From Caproicibacterium argilliputei (lineage in GTDB: Bacteria; Bacillota; Clostridia; Oscillospirales; Acutalibacteraceae), in assembly GCF_029211325.2 (NCBI RefSeq), contig NZ_CP135996.1, forward strand, positions 2,046,001 to 2,110,000: DNA of 64,000 bases, written 5' to 3'. Made by a program: the position numbers and the translations under genes. The notes under the pieces are model-generated. The model was not told where the DNA came from. It ran no database searches and saw nothing but the letters and a program-made list of their open reading frames with translations. Below, in pieces: positions 1-8,868 of the stretch. Numbering within the stretch: position 1 is the stretch's first letter; the number at the start of each line of letters is the position of its first letter.

Positions 1-34
1 TATAACATAAATATCAAAGAAAGGCGTGGTTACA

Positions 35-273
35 ATGAGTAGAGAAGAAAAGCTAATGATTAAGGTTTTGCGCGGAACGCAAGATGCAAATATTACTTTC
101 AGCGAACTGCAGCGGCTCCTTTCTTCTCTTGGCTTCCAGTTCCGCGTAAAAGGTGACCATCATTTATTGGCGTGCCAATGTGGATGAAATTATTAACATT
201 CAGCCTAATAAAAACAAAGCAAATCCGTGAAGTCGTTATAAAATATCAGCTTGGAGGCGGTAAAGATGAATAA
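35..273 (+). pseudogene. hicA: broken HicA-type mRNA interferase toxin gene
   Basis: From ATG at 35 the reading frame gives a HicA-like start (MSREEKLMIKVLRGTQDANI, then a LLSSLGF segment and the GDHH region holding the catalytic His). It then stops at a premature TGA. The expected continuation is in a second frame (ANVDEIINIQPNKNK), and the C-terminus is in a third frame (REVVIKYQLGGGKDE, stop at 271-273). Two lesions are therefore visible: a small indel near 160-175 and a deletion of about 20 bp near 220 that removes the usual PYQV-type segment. The remnant overlaps the hicB start, the normal hicAB order. HicA is a small double-stranded-RNA-binding-fold toxin that cleaves mRNA; this copy should be inactive. 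Sequencing error is the main alternative. Confidence 0.7.
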
Positions 274-475
274 GTATGAAGTTGTGATGTATTGGAGTGC
301 AGCGGACGATGCTTACATCGCGGAAGTCCCTGAACTCCCTGGCTGCATGGCAGACGGAAAAACTCGCGCAGAAGCACTGGCCGCTGTGGAGCGTGTCATA
401 GATGAATGGCTTGAAACAGCTGCCGCGCTCGGCCGCACCATCCCTGAATCCAAAGGGAGGTTGCAGTATGCCTGA
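266..475 (+). CDS. hicB: HicB-family antitoxin
   Basis: This 69-aa protein has the short HicB fold: a beta-hairpin start (MNKYEVVMYWSAADDAYIAE), the hallmark VPELPGCMADGKT, and a helix with EALAAVERVIDEWL. HicB normally neutralises HicA and often autoregulates through a C-terminal DNA-binding domain. That domain is absent here, and the next gene, overlapping by 8 bp, encodes a separate HTH. ATG 266 is preferred over an in-frame TTG at 251 because a GGAGG motif lies at 253-257. With hicA broken, this antitoxin appears to be an orphan. Confidence 0.85.
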   Translation: MNKYEVVMYWSAADDAYIAEVPELPGCMADGKTRAEALAAVERVIDEWLETAAALGRTIPESKGRLQYA

Positions 476-671
476 CATGAATGAACTCAGTATGCAATTA
501 GCAAAAATCCGCAAAGAATCCGGACTGTCACAAACCCAGCTCGCGGAACTCGCTGGTCTGAAGCAGTCCAATGTGGCACGGATTGAAAACGGCTCCAGCG
601 TGCCCACACTGTCCACTATGCAAAAAATTTTAAGGCCAATCGGTTACAAGCTGACAATTCAAAAATGCTGA
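468..671 (+). CDS. small Xre-family HTH transcriptional regulator
   Basis: This 67-aa protein is almost entirely a Cro/C1-type helix-turn-helix. LAKIRKESGLSQTQLAELAG and LKQSNVARIENGSSVPTLST form helices 1-4, followed by a short C-terminal strand (GYKLTIQKC). The start at 468 has an AGGGAGG ribosome site; a longer in-frame ORF from 402 lies inside hicB and lacks one. The gene overlaps the hicB stop by 8 bp, so the two are translationally coupled. It may be the DNA-binding half of a split HicB-type antitoxin or repressor. Confidence 0.8.
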   Translation: MPDMNELSMQLAKIRKESGLSQTQLAELAGLKQSNVARIENGSSVPTLSTMQKILRPIGYKLTIQKC

Positions 672-716
672 TCACTGCCCTGCATTTTGGCAGGGCATAT
701 TTTTTAGGAGGACGCA

Positions 717-1367
717 ATGGCAAAACTCACAAAGCGCACAGATGGGCGCTAACAGCGTAAAATTACGCTTTCCGATGGCAGCAAATCGGAAGATGAGCAG
801 AACTTGCTTCTAACGCATCTGATCGGCCGGGCGCTGACCTTTTGCGCACTTGGCATATACGCGGGACTGCGGCGGAAAGAAATACTGGGGCTGCAGTGGG
901 GCGACTTGTCCGGCGAAAAGCTGACGGTAAACTGCGCAATTTCGTTCCCCGGCAATCATCAGGCCGACCCGGATCAATCGCTCAAAAGCAAGGCTTCTCA
1001 CCGCACAATCCCCGTCCCGCCGCAATTGGCGGAAATAGCCGCCGCTGTGCGCAGCAGTTTGTACGTTGTCCCGGCAGCAGATGGCGGCATGATTGTCAAG
1101 CGACTTTGGCAGCAAGCCACGCGCCTTGTGTCAGGCGCCCATCCGCATATGCTGCGGCGCTCCTATGCCACAAGCTTGTACCGTGCCGGCGTAGACCTTA
1201 AAACCGCGCAGTATCTGCTGGGGCACTCTGACATTCGGATGACCGCAGAAATTTATACGCACATCGCTCAGCAGAATGTCGCGAAAAGCGCCGACAAAAT
1301 TACAGCCTATTTCAGTAGTCAGAAAAGCAAAAGTAGTCAAAAGGTAGTCAAAGCCGAAAATGAATAA
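717..1367 (+). pseudogene. remnant of a tyrosine-type site-specific integrase
   Basis: ATG 717 follows a good AGGAGG site and opens a typical integrase N-terminus (MAKLTKRTDGR), but codon 12 is TAA at 750-752. The same frame then jumps to the catalytic domain: AGLRRKEILGLQW carries the first catalytic Arg, HMLRRSYATSLY the HxxR motif, LLGHSDIRMT the GH motif, and EIYTH the Tyr nucleophile. The arm-binding and core-binding domains, about 150 residues, are missing. The gene reads toward the 3' end of tRNA-Pro 54 bp away, the usual geometry of an element integrated in a tRNA. The best reading is the relic of a lost integrative element; a truncated but expressed product from an internal start near 804 is possible. 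Confidence 0.75.
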
Positions 1368-1370
1368 AAG

Positions 1371-1418
1371 AAACCGCATGGGAAAGCCTTAAAGAATGGC
1401 TCAACCATGCGGTTTTTA
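1371..1418 (+). terminator. intrinsic terminator after the integrase remnant
   Basis: AAACCGCATGG pairs with CCATGCGGTTT around a 24-nt loop and is followed by a T run. It lies 3 bp past the integrase stop and just before the tRNA-Pro 3' end. Confidence 0.7.
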
Positions 1419-1420
1419 CT

Positions 1421-1497
1421 TGGTCCGAGTGGCGAGACTTGAACTCACGGCCTCTTGACCCCCAGTCAAGCGCGCTACCAACTGCGCCACACCCGGA
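1421..1497 (-). tRNA. tRNA-Pro (anticodon GGG)
   Basis: The minus strand folds as a 77-nt tRNA. Acceptor stem TCCGGGT pairs with ACTCGGA, the anticodon stem CTTGA/TCAAG encloses loop CTGGGGG (anticodon GGG, reading CCC/CCU), the T loop is TTCAAGT, and CCA is encoded. A consensus promoter lies about 110 bp upstream. Its 3' end faces the integrase remnant and is the probable attachment site. Confidence 0.95.
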
Positions 1498-1606
1498 TAA
1501 CAAACAGGAGTATTATACTACAAAGCGGCAGAATTTTCAATCCTTTTTGCAGAAAAATTTGCAGAATCCCGCAAATATCATCTGCTTTCCGCTGCGCCTG
1601 TTTGTG

Positions 1607-1635
1607 ATTATAGCACAACCGAACGCACAAGTCAA
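1607..1635 (-). promoter_or_regulatory. sigma-A promoter for tRNA-Pro
   Basis: On the minus strand TTGACT (1635-1630) and TATAAT (1612-1607) are separated by 17 bp. It is upstream of tRNA-Pro and no other minus-strand gene lies between. Confidence 0.75.
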
Positions 1636-1651
1636 CCAAGCGCTGCTGCCT

Positions 1652-2515
1652 TTAAAACCGAACCTGCAGCTTCCGAAATTCTTCCGGAGAGCAACCTTTC
1701 AACTGATGAAACACACGGTCAAAGGTAATCAAACTGTTAAAGCCGACTGCCTGCGCCACATCGCCAATGCTGTAAGTGGAATCCATCAGCAGCGCCTCCG
1801 CTTTTTTAACGCGATACGCATTGAGATACCAGTGAAAACTTTTTTCGGTTGTTTCCTTGAACAACCGTGCAAAATAATACTCGCTGAACCCTGCTGCCCC
1901 TGCAACATCCCGCAGGTGAATATCCCGCATATAATTTTCCTGAATAAACGTCAGTGACTTGCTGATTTTCTGCAGACCGACCTTCTTTTTCCCCTTGTTT
2001 AAACCGGCAGCCGCCATAGTTTGCCGCATGGACGCATTGTGGCACAGCAGCACCAGAATATCTAATATCCTTGCGATATAGTAGAGAATGCCCACGGACT
2101 CTTTTTGCACATTAAACTGCAGAATTTTTTTAATTTCAGAAACAATCCGCGGGTAAACCTCCAAATTGGCGGGCGTAATCAGCTGCTCTGCAGAAAGGCA
2201 GGACTTGGCGTCCTCCATGCTCAGGTAGCAATGAAAATCCTCCAGCTCAAAGTTGATAAAAACCCGCACGCCGTCCGGCACTTCTCCCTCGCAGGTATGA
2301 ATATGTCCGCCCGGAATAAACAGAATGTCGCCTTTATCAAGCACATAGCGCTGAGCGTTCACGGTCACAATAAACGATTGCTCTGCCACATAGATAATTT
2401 CATACGCATTGTGCCAGTGCGATGGATAGTGAAAGTGTGGGTTCCGATCCACAATCACGCGAAACGGAAACGGCTCCTCGAAAATCCCTTTTTCATGAAG
2501 TCCCTCGATTCTCAT
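1652..2515 (-). CDS. AraC-family regulator with N-terminal cupin sensor domain
   Basis: The protein is 287 aa. Residues about 20-90 form a cupin-like ligand domain (HYPSHWHNAYEIIYV, then GDILFIPGGHIHTCEG). The last 100 residues hold the AraC double HTH (HLRDVAGAAGFSEYYFARLF and IGDVAQAVGFNSLITFDRVF, ending CSPEEFRKLQ). Such proteins usually activate carbohydrate transport or catabolic operons on binding a sugar. It lies directly downstream of, and on the same strand as, the large sugar-ABC operon, separated by a strong hairpin, so it is probably transcribed on its own and may control that operon. A GAGGAG site precedes the start. Confidence 0.9.
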   Translation of the reverse strand: MRIEGLHEKGIFEEPFPFRVIVDRNPHFHYPSHWHNAYEIIYVAEQSFIVTVNAQRYVLDKGDILFIPGGHIHTCEGEVPDGVRVFINFELEDFHCYLSMEDAKSCLSAEQLITPANLEVYPRIVSEIKKILQFNVQKESVGILYYIARILDILVLLCHNASMRQTMAAAGLNKGKKKVGLQKISKSLTFIQENYMRDIHLRDVAGAAGFSEYYFARLFKETTEKSFHWYLNAYRVKKAEALLMDSTYSIGDVAQAVGFNSLITFDRVFHQLKGCSPEEFRKLQVRF

Positions 2516-2634
2516 TAGATTTCTCCTCTCTATTCCTTTTCAAATACCCATTTTCTTTTTCTATCAAAGTTATAAATATCGGGATTTTTATTACCATGAT
2601 ATCGTATCTTTCTTGAAAATTCGGATGAAATATA

Positions 2635-2694
2635 GAAAGAAGCAGTCCGTCCGGTAACTGATGCAGATTCGTTACCCGGCAGACTGCTTCTTTA
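2635..2694 (-). terminator. terminator-like hairpin after the ABC operon
   Basis: AAAGAAGCAGTC pairs with a near-complementary arm across GTTACC...GGTAAC, giving a long stem around a 12-nt loop. Reading on the minus strand it lies 30 bp beyond the last transporter gene and is followed by TTTCTATATTT. The T tract is weak, so it could also act as an mRNA 3' stabiliser. Confidence 0.6.
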
Positions 2695-2725
2695 AAAAAA
2701 GCTTACACAGACCACAGGAAATTGC

Positions 2726-4153
2726 TCATCCCAGTTTGGATTTAATCTGCGCCTGTGACTGCTGTTTGTACTGCTGCGCCGCCTGCGCCGGCGTTTTGCC
2801 CTGCTTAATAAAGCCGCTCACCACATTGTTCAGGGAATAGTCCTCAATGGCACCGGCGTTATCAATCTGAGCGCATTTTTTGCTGTTCATCATGTACATT
2901 TCCACATCCGCTTCAGTTGGAAAGCCCTTTTCCAGCCATTCTTTTGCCTGTTTGTCGCGCGTTTTATAATCAGAGCCGTACGGTGCGGCAAGTTCCTCGA
3001 AAATTTGGAAGACGACCTTGGGGTCTTTGACGCCTTTGGGAATGGTCATGCCGCTGGGACTCTTGAACCATCTTGCATCCGATGTGCTGGACGGCCCCTT
3101 TGGCGTGGGAACACAGCCAATCTTATAGCTGAGCTTCGTGTCTGTCGGAATCATGTACAGTTCCACATAGAACATGGCGAGATTTCCTTTTTTGAAGTCA
3201 TCGCCGGTTCCGTCGCTGTACCAGTTCGCCTTAGAGGAACGGTCTTTCAGATAGGCCACTTTATCAACGTTGTACAGTTTGTTCATGAAGTTAAAGGCTT
3301 CCACGGTTTTCGAATCGTTGATGCCGGTCTTTTTGTTGGTTTCATCCAGCAGGTAACCACCATTAGAAGCGACAAACAGGGAACCGAGCGAATACGGAAT
3401 ACCGCCAACACCCCACTGGTCGGTCTTACCATCGCCGTCTGTATCCTTTGTGGCTGCCTTTGCAATCTGCAGGAAATGGTCCCAGTCCCACTTGCCTTCC
3501 TTATACAGCTCATCGGGCTGCTCCATGCCCAGCTTTTGAATCAAGTCCCGGTTAAAGCCAATCAGCCCGCCGGATGTTCCAATATCATAGGTCGCCATAT
3601 CGTAGGTTTTGCCGAAATACTTAACCGGCGTCAGGATTTTTTGCTCATTGAACATATCGCAGTTTTTGGGCGCAATGTCGTCCAGCGGCTGAATCATATT
3701 GGCTTTCGCGGCGCTGATGCTCATGGATGCGGAAATGTTGATGAGATCCGCACACGGCGCACCTGCCATAACGCTGGCTGTCAGCTTTTTATAAAGCTGA
3801 TCGTAGGGAATATTGATGTACTTAATTTTGCAGTTGTATTTCTTTTCAATACGCTTCATGTTTTCGAGATCTTTCATTTCTCCCTTAGTTGCCTTTTTAG
3901 GGTCGAGTTTTTCCGCTGTGGTTGCCGGCACGTGCTGCCAGTTGTACGCAATGGTGATGGTGCGTCCCTTTAAGTCAACCGGTTTGTATTTATCCCATGG
4001 GCCGGAAACAGAAGACGCCGTGGAAGCCTTGCTGCCTGCCGAAGCTGTGGTGTTCGCGGTTTTTGCCCCGCTGCTACCCTGGCTGCACCCTGCCGTCCAG
4101 CCAACCATACTGGCAGCCAGCAGCAGGCATACGGTACGTTTAACCTTTTTCAT
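2726..4153 (-). CDS. extracellular sugar-binding lipoprotein of an ABC importer
   Basis: This 475-aa protein starts with a lipoprotein signal (KRTVCLLLAASMVGWTAGC, lipid-modified Cys in the TAGC box) and a Ser/Thr/Ala linker. The rest is a type 1 solute-binding fold: RTITIAYNW near the start, then MKDLENMKRIEKKYNCKIKY and VGGIPYSLGSLFVASNGGYL. It would bind an oligosaccharide outside the membrane and deliver it to the two permeases encoded just upstream. The start at 4153 is chosen because a GAGGAG site lies 8 bp before it; a GTG at 4162 overlaps that site. It is the last gene of a nine-gene operon and has a 107-bp leader with its own hairpin. No ATPase gene is nearby. Confidence 0.9.
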   Translation of the reverse strand: MKKVKRTVCLLLAASMVGWTAGCSQGSSGAKTANTTASAGSKASTASSVSGPWDKYKPVDLKGRTITIAYNWQHVPATTAEKLDPKKATKGEMKDLENMKRIEKKYNCKIKYINIPYDQLYKKLTASVMAGAPCADLINISASMSISAAKANMIQPLDDIAPKNCDMFNEQKILTPVKYFGKTYDMATYDIGTSGGLIGFNRDLIQKLGMEQPDELYKEGKWDWDHFLQIAKAATKDTDGDGKTDQWGVGGIPYSLGSLFVASNGGYLLDETNKKTGINDSKTVEAFNFMNKLYNVDKVAYLKDRSSKANWYSDGTGDDFKKGNLAMFYVELYMIPTDTKLSYKIGCVPTPKGPSSTSDARWFKSPSGMTIPKGVKDPKVVFQIFEELAAPYGSDYKTRDKQAKEWLEKGFPTEADVEMYMMNSKKCAQIDNAGAIEDYSLNNVVSGFIKQGKTPAQAAQQYKQQSQAQIKSKLG

Positions 4154-4191
4154 CTGACACACTCCTCGTCACAAATAATGATATTGATGAC

Positions 4192-4209
4192 TGCCGGCTT
4201 TCACCGGCA
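4192..4209 (-). promoter_or_regulatory. stem-loop in the leader of the solute-binding protein gene
   Basis: TGCCGG and CCGGCA enclose a 6-nt loop, about 40 nt before the start. Hairpins here in ABC operons often protect the downstream mRNA and raise binding-protein output; that role is inferred. Confidence 0.4.
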
Positions 4210-4260
4210 GAAATAGAAACCGAAAAAACAGCTCTGCCTTTAGCACTGTGCAAACAGCCG

Positions 4261-5280
4261 TCAGCCGACAATGCCGCTGCGGTCAATGCTTTCCATAAAG
4301 CGTTTCTGCAGAAACAGATAAATGATAATCAGCGGAACAATCACCAGTGTAATGCCGGCGTGCACATACAGCGTCACCTCATTCGGGTCTTTGAGGTTCA
4401 GCAGGGTGCCGATTTTATCGGACAGTGTGGAAATCTGATTTGCCAGCAAGCTGGAGTTATCCATAAACAGAGAAGCATAGAAAATGTCGTTGTACTGCCA
4501 GACAAAAGAGAACAGCAGCACGGTGGTAATGGCGGCGCTGGCGTTTGGCAGCATCACCACAAAGTATGTGTAAAACGGCCCTGCGCCGTCAATGAACGCC
4601 GCCCACTCAATCTCCTGCGGCAGGCCCTTGAAGAACTGCCGGAAAATGTAGATGAACAACCCCGAGCGCAGCCCCGAGCCTGTCAGCGTCATCAAAAAAA
4701 TTGGCAGCGGTGTTCCCAACAGATTGACCGGCCCGCCCGCAAACTGCTGAAACAGTCCCAGAAAGTCAAAGTTACGGAACTGGGAGTACAGCGGCACCAT
4801 AAACGTCTGCACTGGTACCACAAAGGTCAAAATCACCAGCGCAAACAGCAGGTTATGTCCGGGAAATTTAAACCTTGCAAAACCATAGCCGACAAACCCG
4901 CAAATGAACGTCTGCATCAGCATCAGCAGGAATGAGTACAGCAGCGTGTACAGCAGCGAGCCCGGGCAGCCCAGCTGCTCCCACACCTCAGTAAAATTAT
5001 TCAGCGTTGGCTTGGTTGGGAACAGGTACACCAGTGGATTGTAGTAATCGCTGATGTTCATAAACGAATGTGAAATCATGCCGATCAGCGGGCTAAGGAT
5101 AACATAACTTAACCCAATAAAAATAATGGCAACGAAGATTTTCTGCAGAACCTGCGCCACCGCACGGAACCCGCGCTTCGTGCGCAGCCTTTTCTCTGCC
5201 AGCGCCTGCGGCGATTGTTCCGCTCGCGCTTTCGCGGCCGGTTTTTCTTTGATTTTGGCGATACAACCGGGAATACTCAA
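4261..5280 (-). CDS. carbohydrate ABC transporter permease, MalG/LplC-like
   Basis: This 339-aa membrane protein has a charged N-terminal tail of about 40 residues and then six predicted helices (e.g. IFVAIIFIGLSYVILSPLIG). The cytoplasmic EAA loop is visible as EIEWAAFIDGAGPFYTYFVV followed by MLP, which docks onto the ATPase. It pairs with the permease encoded 52 bp upstream. Translation apparently starts at TTG 5280, preceded by GGGGGA with normal spacing. The closest well-known relatives are permeases of the LplBC/YtcP group that import complex polysaccharide fragments in Firmicutes. Confidence 0.9.
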   Translation of the reverse strand: MSIPGCIAKIKEKPAAKARAEQSPQALAEKRLRTKRGFRAVAQVLQKIFVAIIFIGLSYVILSPLIGMISHSFMNISDYYNPLVYLFPTKPTLNNFTEVWEQLGCPGSLLYTLLYSFLLMLMQTFICGFVGYGFARFKFPGHNLLFALVILTFVVPVQTFMVPLYSQFRNFDFLGLFQQFAGGPVNLLGTPLPIFLMTLTGSGLRSGLFIYIFRQFFKGLPQEIEWAAFIDGAGPFYTYFVVMLPNASAAITTVLLFSFVWQYNDIFYASLFMDNSSLLANQISTLSDKIGTLLNLKDPNEVTLYVHAGITLVIVPLIIIYLFLQKRFMESIDRSGIVG

Positions 5281-5332
5281 TTTTTCGTCCCCCCTGTAAA
5301 AACTTTGGTAAAGCCCCGCGGTTCTTGGCGCG

Positions 5333-6256
5333 TCAGCTCTGGTAAAAAACCTTTCTGGAAATTAAGAACCCGCAGATGCCAATGATTGAACAGATCACTG
5401 CGGAACTGATGAGGCACATCGCGGCACTCAAACCGAAATTCATCTGGGAAAACGCAGTGGTCTGCTCCAGTGTGATGATGTCACTCTGCGCGTACAAATC
5501 CACAATGGTATACACCACGTTTGTAAGGATTAGCGGACTGACCATCGGAAACGTAATTTTCCAGAAGGTTTCGTAGCCGGTGGCACCCTCAATCTGCGCC
5601 ACTTCATACATGGACTTTGGAATAGCCTGCAGCGCAGCCAGGAATACAATAATCTGCACGCCGGAATTGCGTACAATCTCATACAGCTTGCCGACCGCCG
5701 CAATTAGATACTCAATAATCTGCTTGGGCATTCCGAAGTCCGTCAGCGCCATGGTGATGGACGTAATGTTAAAACCGGTGGTCTGCTGGCTGTTGGTTGC
5801 AGCTACGGCTGCAGTGGAAACACCGCCCATCATGTTCTGCATATTGACCGCCAGCGCCTCGGTAATGGCAGGGCACGCCATAATGACGGGAATGAAAAAG
5901 ATGGCGCGCACCAGTGCCCTGCCCTTAAACTGCCGGTTCAGCAGCACAGCAATGAACAGGCTGAAAAAAATAATCAGCGGTACGTCAATCACAATGGTGC
6001 CGGTGGAGCTAAGCAGCTGCTGCACGAAAACCGCGCTGCTGCGCAGGGCATAGTTAAAGTTACTGCCACCGACATACTGCAGCGTGTAACCGCCGCCGTC
6101 CTTAATGGTCAGTTTGTTGAAACTGAACAGAATGGTCTGTACCAGGTCATACGCGAAAAACGCGATAAAACCAACCGCCCAGGGGGCAATGAACAGCAAA
6201 CCGACTGCCCTTTGGCGCGACTCCAGGGTTCTGCCCCGTTTTTTCTTTTTTTTCAA
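5333..6256 (-). CDS. carbohydrate ABC transporter permease, MalF/LplB-like
   Basis: This is a 307-aa integral membrane protein with a very basic start (MKKKKKRGR), an APWAVGFIAFF first helix, and an EAA loop SMYEVAQIEGATGYETFWKI ending TFPMVSP. The segment from about 145 to 180 (AVAATNSQQTTGFNITSITM) is a longer periplasmic-side loop than usual. Its ATG overlaps the TGA of the DUF5696 gene by 4 bp, indicating translational coupling. With the next gene it forms the second permease pair of the operon. Confidence 0.9.
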   Translation of the reverse strand: MKKKKKRGRTLESRQRAVGLLFIAPWAVGFIAFFAYDLVQTILFSFNKLTIKDGGGYTLQYVGGSNFNYALRSSAVFVQQLLSSTGTIVIDVPLIIFFSLFIAVLLNRQFKGRALVRAIFFIPVIMACPAITEALAVNMQNMMGGVSTAAVAATNSQQTTGFNITSITMALTDFGMPKQIIEYLIAAVGKLYEIVRNSGVQIIVFLAALQAIPKSMYEVAQIEGATGYETFWKITFPMVSPLILTNVVYTIVDLYAQSDIITLEQTTAFSQMNFGLSAAMCLISSAVICSIIGICGFLISRKVFYQS

Positions 6257-8811
6257 CTGCGGTCCCCTCCCAACGCATAGCCGTTGGCGTCAACGGTCAC
6301 AGAGCCAATGGTCACCGGACTTGCGGTGTTATTGACGTAAACAGAAATGCCGTTGTCATACACCGTTTCGGTAACGCCTGTCTGGCAAATGCGGAATTCA
6401 TTGATTTTCGCGGTGCGCAGTTTCGCGTACACTGCGTTCATTTTCTTGTAGTTTGCCGTTGCTTCATCCAGCCAAGTGCGGTAATCCGTCGAGTAATAGG
6501 TCTGATACGCTGTATCTGACAGCACCGAGCCGTTTTGGTAAGAGAAGAGATAGTGCGGCATTAAGCCGTATGCCATCATCTGCCGAACCTGCGCATCCGC
6601 GTCCTGTGTTTCATTCAGATTTGACGCCTCTCCGGCATAATCTATAGAACCGTGAATCAGCATTTCATAAAACGGAACCGTCTGGTCAATCAAGTCAAAC
6701 CCGTTTCCGTCCGCGGGAATATCGATCAGGTTCTGCGTGTACGCCCAGGCGTAGGTATTGGCATCGGCAATCTCCAGCGGGCGGTTCTGCTGCAGCTTTT
6801 TCAGCTGCGCTTCATCAATTGCCTGCGCCGCACTGCGGTCGATAGGATACGACTTTTTCTTATCCGACACCAGCAGCGAGCCGAGGTCGCGCAGGGAAAG
6901 TCCCGAAACACCGACTTTCTGGAACTTTGGCAGGAACCGGTCCACAATGTCCGGCAGCGCATTCGGGGAAACCACGTTGAAACTGCCTTCGGTATCCGTA
7001 TTGCGCATAGAAAGTGTGGCACGGTTGTAAAGCGCGGTTTCCACAGAGCGCTGGTCTAAGTACCGTGCAGACTGCTTTGCCTTCTGGTAATGACCGGTGT
7101 CTCCGTTCACCTGCTGAAAGGCGGCGTCCAGGTAAAGTCGACTGCTTTTGCTCGAAAGCGTGCGATCCAAATCCTGCAGGGCGCCTTTGCTGCCTAGCTG
7201 CCGCACCAGAGAAACCGAACTGGGAACGTCGTTGTTTATGCCGCGGTTAAACCAGCCGAGGTACCGCATCTGAATGTTTTTGACACCCTGCTCCTGCAGC
7301 TCGGAAAAGATGGTTTTCGCCTCTCCATAGGTTGTCATCGGCACAATGCCGGGGTACGCAACACCCATCACATACTTCGTTTTCTCCACTGCGCCGACAA
7401 TGTCCAAATAAAACGGAACGTCCTCTGTTTTGCTCAGGGGCTTGAGCACTCCGCTTTGGGTCAGGATGTTCCGGTAGTACCGCGCCATGCCAGAGTAATC
7501 GGCGTCCTTGCGCGTGAGGAAGCAGTACCGGATGTTAATGTCCCCGTGGTAAAGCGCATTGTCGACAATGTTCATCTCGCCGCTGGTGCCGTCTGCCTGT
7601 GTCGTCTGGATTTTATCCGTTGTACGCAGGGTGAAGCGTGGATGCACCGTGTTGTACGGACACGCCTGCCCGCTCACGTCGGCAACAACGCTTGCAGTGC
7701 CGGCACCCTGGTTCAGGTAGGCAAAGACCGCGTCGCCGTTCTTCCGGATGCCGAACACTGGCATCCGCGCCGCCTCGGTAACTTCCGTGCGCACGTCCTT
7801 TCCCGCGGCAGGATCGTCCCCGTAAATCTGCTGCATATAGGTGCTGCTGCTTTTGCCGCCGTTCGCGCCATTGTTAAAGTTGATGATGCCGCCGCAGCCG
7901 CTGGGCACAAACAGGTACCCCTGATCTTTGGTAGAGCCGGCAGCAAAATACGCAAGCGGCTCAATGTACAAAAGCTTGTTGGCGCCTTTCTCCACAATTT
8001 CCTTTGTCGGGACAGATACGGAGAGTTGGTCGCCCTGCAGCTGATACACCAGGGGAATCACAAAGTAACTTGCTTCGCTGGAGGTTTTGACGCCTGCGCG
8101 CCGGTTGTCCTGTGCCAGGTCTTTGCTGGTATAGCCTGCTTCCTGAAAGCCCTTCAGAATTTTCCCAACGATGATGTCCGACTCTTTGGCCGACTCCAGA
8201 AAATCCATCTGCCCTGCTTTTTTGTCATCCTCCACGTAATTGTCCTGCATGGCTTCTTTGTAATCTTCTGTGCTAACCTTGGCAAGGATTTGCTCCAGGC
8301 GCTCTTTGGTCAGAACTTTCGGAATGCTGTCGGTCTGCACGGAAACCGTACCGATGGTGTAGGTAACCTTGATGCCGTTGTCCACAGACTGGATTTTAAA
8401 CTGCTTTTTCTGCACGCTGTCCGTATATGTACAGTACTGCTCGGTGTTGCGGTTGCTGTCAAAATAGCCCAAGTCAATCTGGGATGCCAGCGTGTCGTGT
8501 GCATTGCCGCCGGAGCCGAGTCCCGGCGGGTTGGTGTACCAAACCTTGCCGGTGCGTTTGTCCAGCACCGCCACTTCGGTTGTTTTCGGATTGATGAAAA
8601 GCATCAGCGTGTCGTTCTGCGCGGCAATCTCCATGTCTTTCACGCGCGGGTCCGTGCCTTGTGCTTCAAATTCCTTTGCGGCAGCGGCGGCAGTGCGCGG
8701 CAGCAGCGCAGAATAATCATATTTTTGATAGGAAAAAAGGTTCCAGACCAGTGCGCCGGCCACAACGACGCAGACCGCAGAAACCAGCGCTTTTTTCTTC
8801 CACTTTTTCAC
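6253..8811 (-). CDS. DUF5696 family membrane-anchored protein of the sugar-uptake operon
   Basis: The protein is 852 aa with one N-terminal helix (KALVSAVCVVVAGALVWNLF) that would anchor a large extracellular part. Residues about 60-450 are beta-rich (TTEVAVLDKRTGKVWYTNPP). The middle and C-terminal half looks like a TIM-barrel (FYLDIVGAVEKTKYVMGVAY, NIQMRYLGWFNRGINNDVP, SSRLYLDAAFQQV, GVSGLSLRDLGSLLVSD), followed by a small beta domain. I recognise the family as DUF5696, function unknown; a glycosidase-like fold is my inference. GTG 8811 is chosen because AAAGAGGTGA precedes it. It is overlapped by the downstream permease and follows the Yip1 gene by 57 bp. Confidence 0.75.
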   Translation of the reverse strand: MKKWKKKALVSAVCVVVAGALVWNLFSYQKYDYSALLPRTAAAAAKEFEAQGTDPRVKDMEIAAQNDTLMLFINPKTTEVAVLDKRTGKVWYTNPPGLGSGGNAHDTLASQIDLGYFDSNRNTEQYCTYTDSVQKKQFKIQSVDNGIKVTYTIGTVSVQTDSIPKVLTKERLEQILAKVSTEDYKEAMQDNYVEDDKKAGQMDFLESAKESDIIVGKILKGFQEAGYTSKDLAQDNRRAGVKTSSEASYFVIPLVYQLQGDQLSVSVPTKEIVEKGANKLLYIEPLAYFAAGSTKDQGYLFVPSGCGGIINFNNGANGGKSSSTYMQQIYGDDPAAGKDVRTEVTEAARMPVFGIRKNGDAVFAYLNQGAGTASVVADVSGQACPYNTVHPRFTLRTTDKIQTTQADGTSGEMNIVDNALYHGDINIRYCFLTRKDADYSGMARYYRNILTQSGVLKPLSKTEDVPFYLDIVGAVEKTKYVMGVAYPGIVPMTTYGEAKTIFSELQEQGVKNIQMRYLGWFNRGINNDVPSSVSLVRQLGSKGALQDLDRTLSSKSSRLYLDAAFQQVNGDTGHYQKAKQSARYLDQRSVETALYNRATLSMRNTDTEGSFNVVSPNALPDIVDRFLPKFQKVGVSGLSLRDLGSLLVSDKKKSYPIDRSAAQAIDEAQLKKLQQNRPLEIADANTYAWAYTQNLIDIPADGNGFDLIDQTVPFYEMLIHGSIDYAGEASNLNETQDADAQVRQMMAYGLMPHYLFSYQNGSVLSDTAYQTYYSTDYRTWLDEATANYKKMNAVYAKLRTAKINEFRICQTGVTETVYDNGISVYVNNTASPVTIGSVTVDANGYALGGDRS

Positions 8812-8868
8812 AATACAATCACCTCTTTCATAGATTCTCACGGAGCCAAAGGCTTTTTCCGTGCGCTG

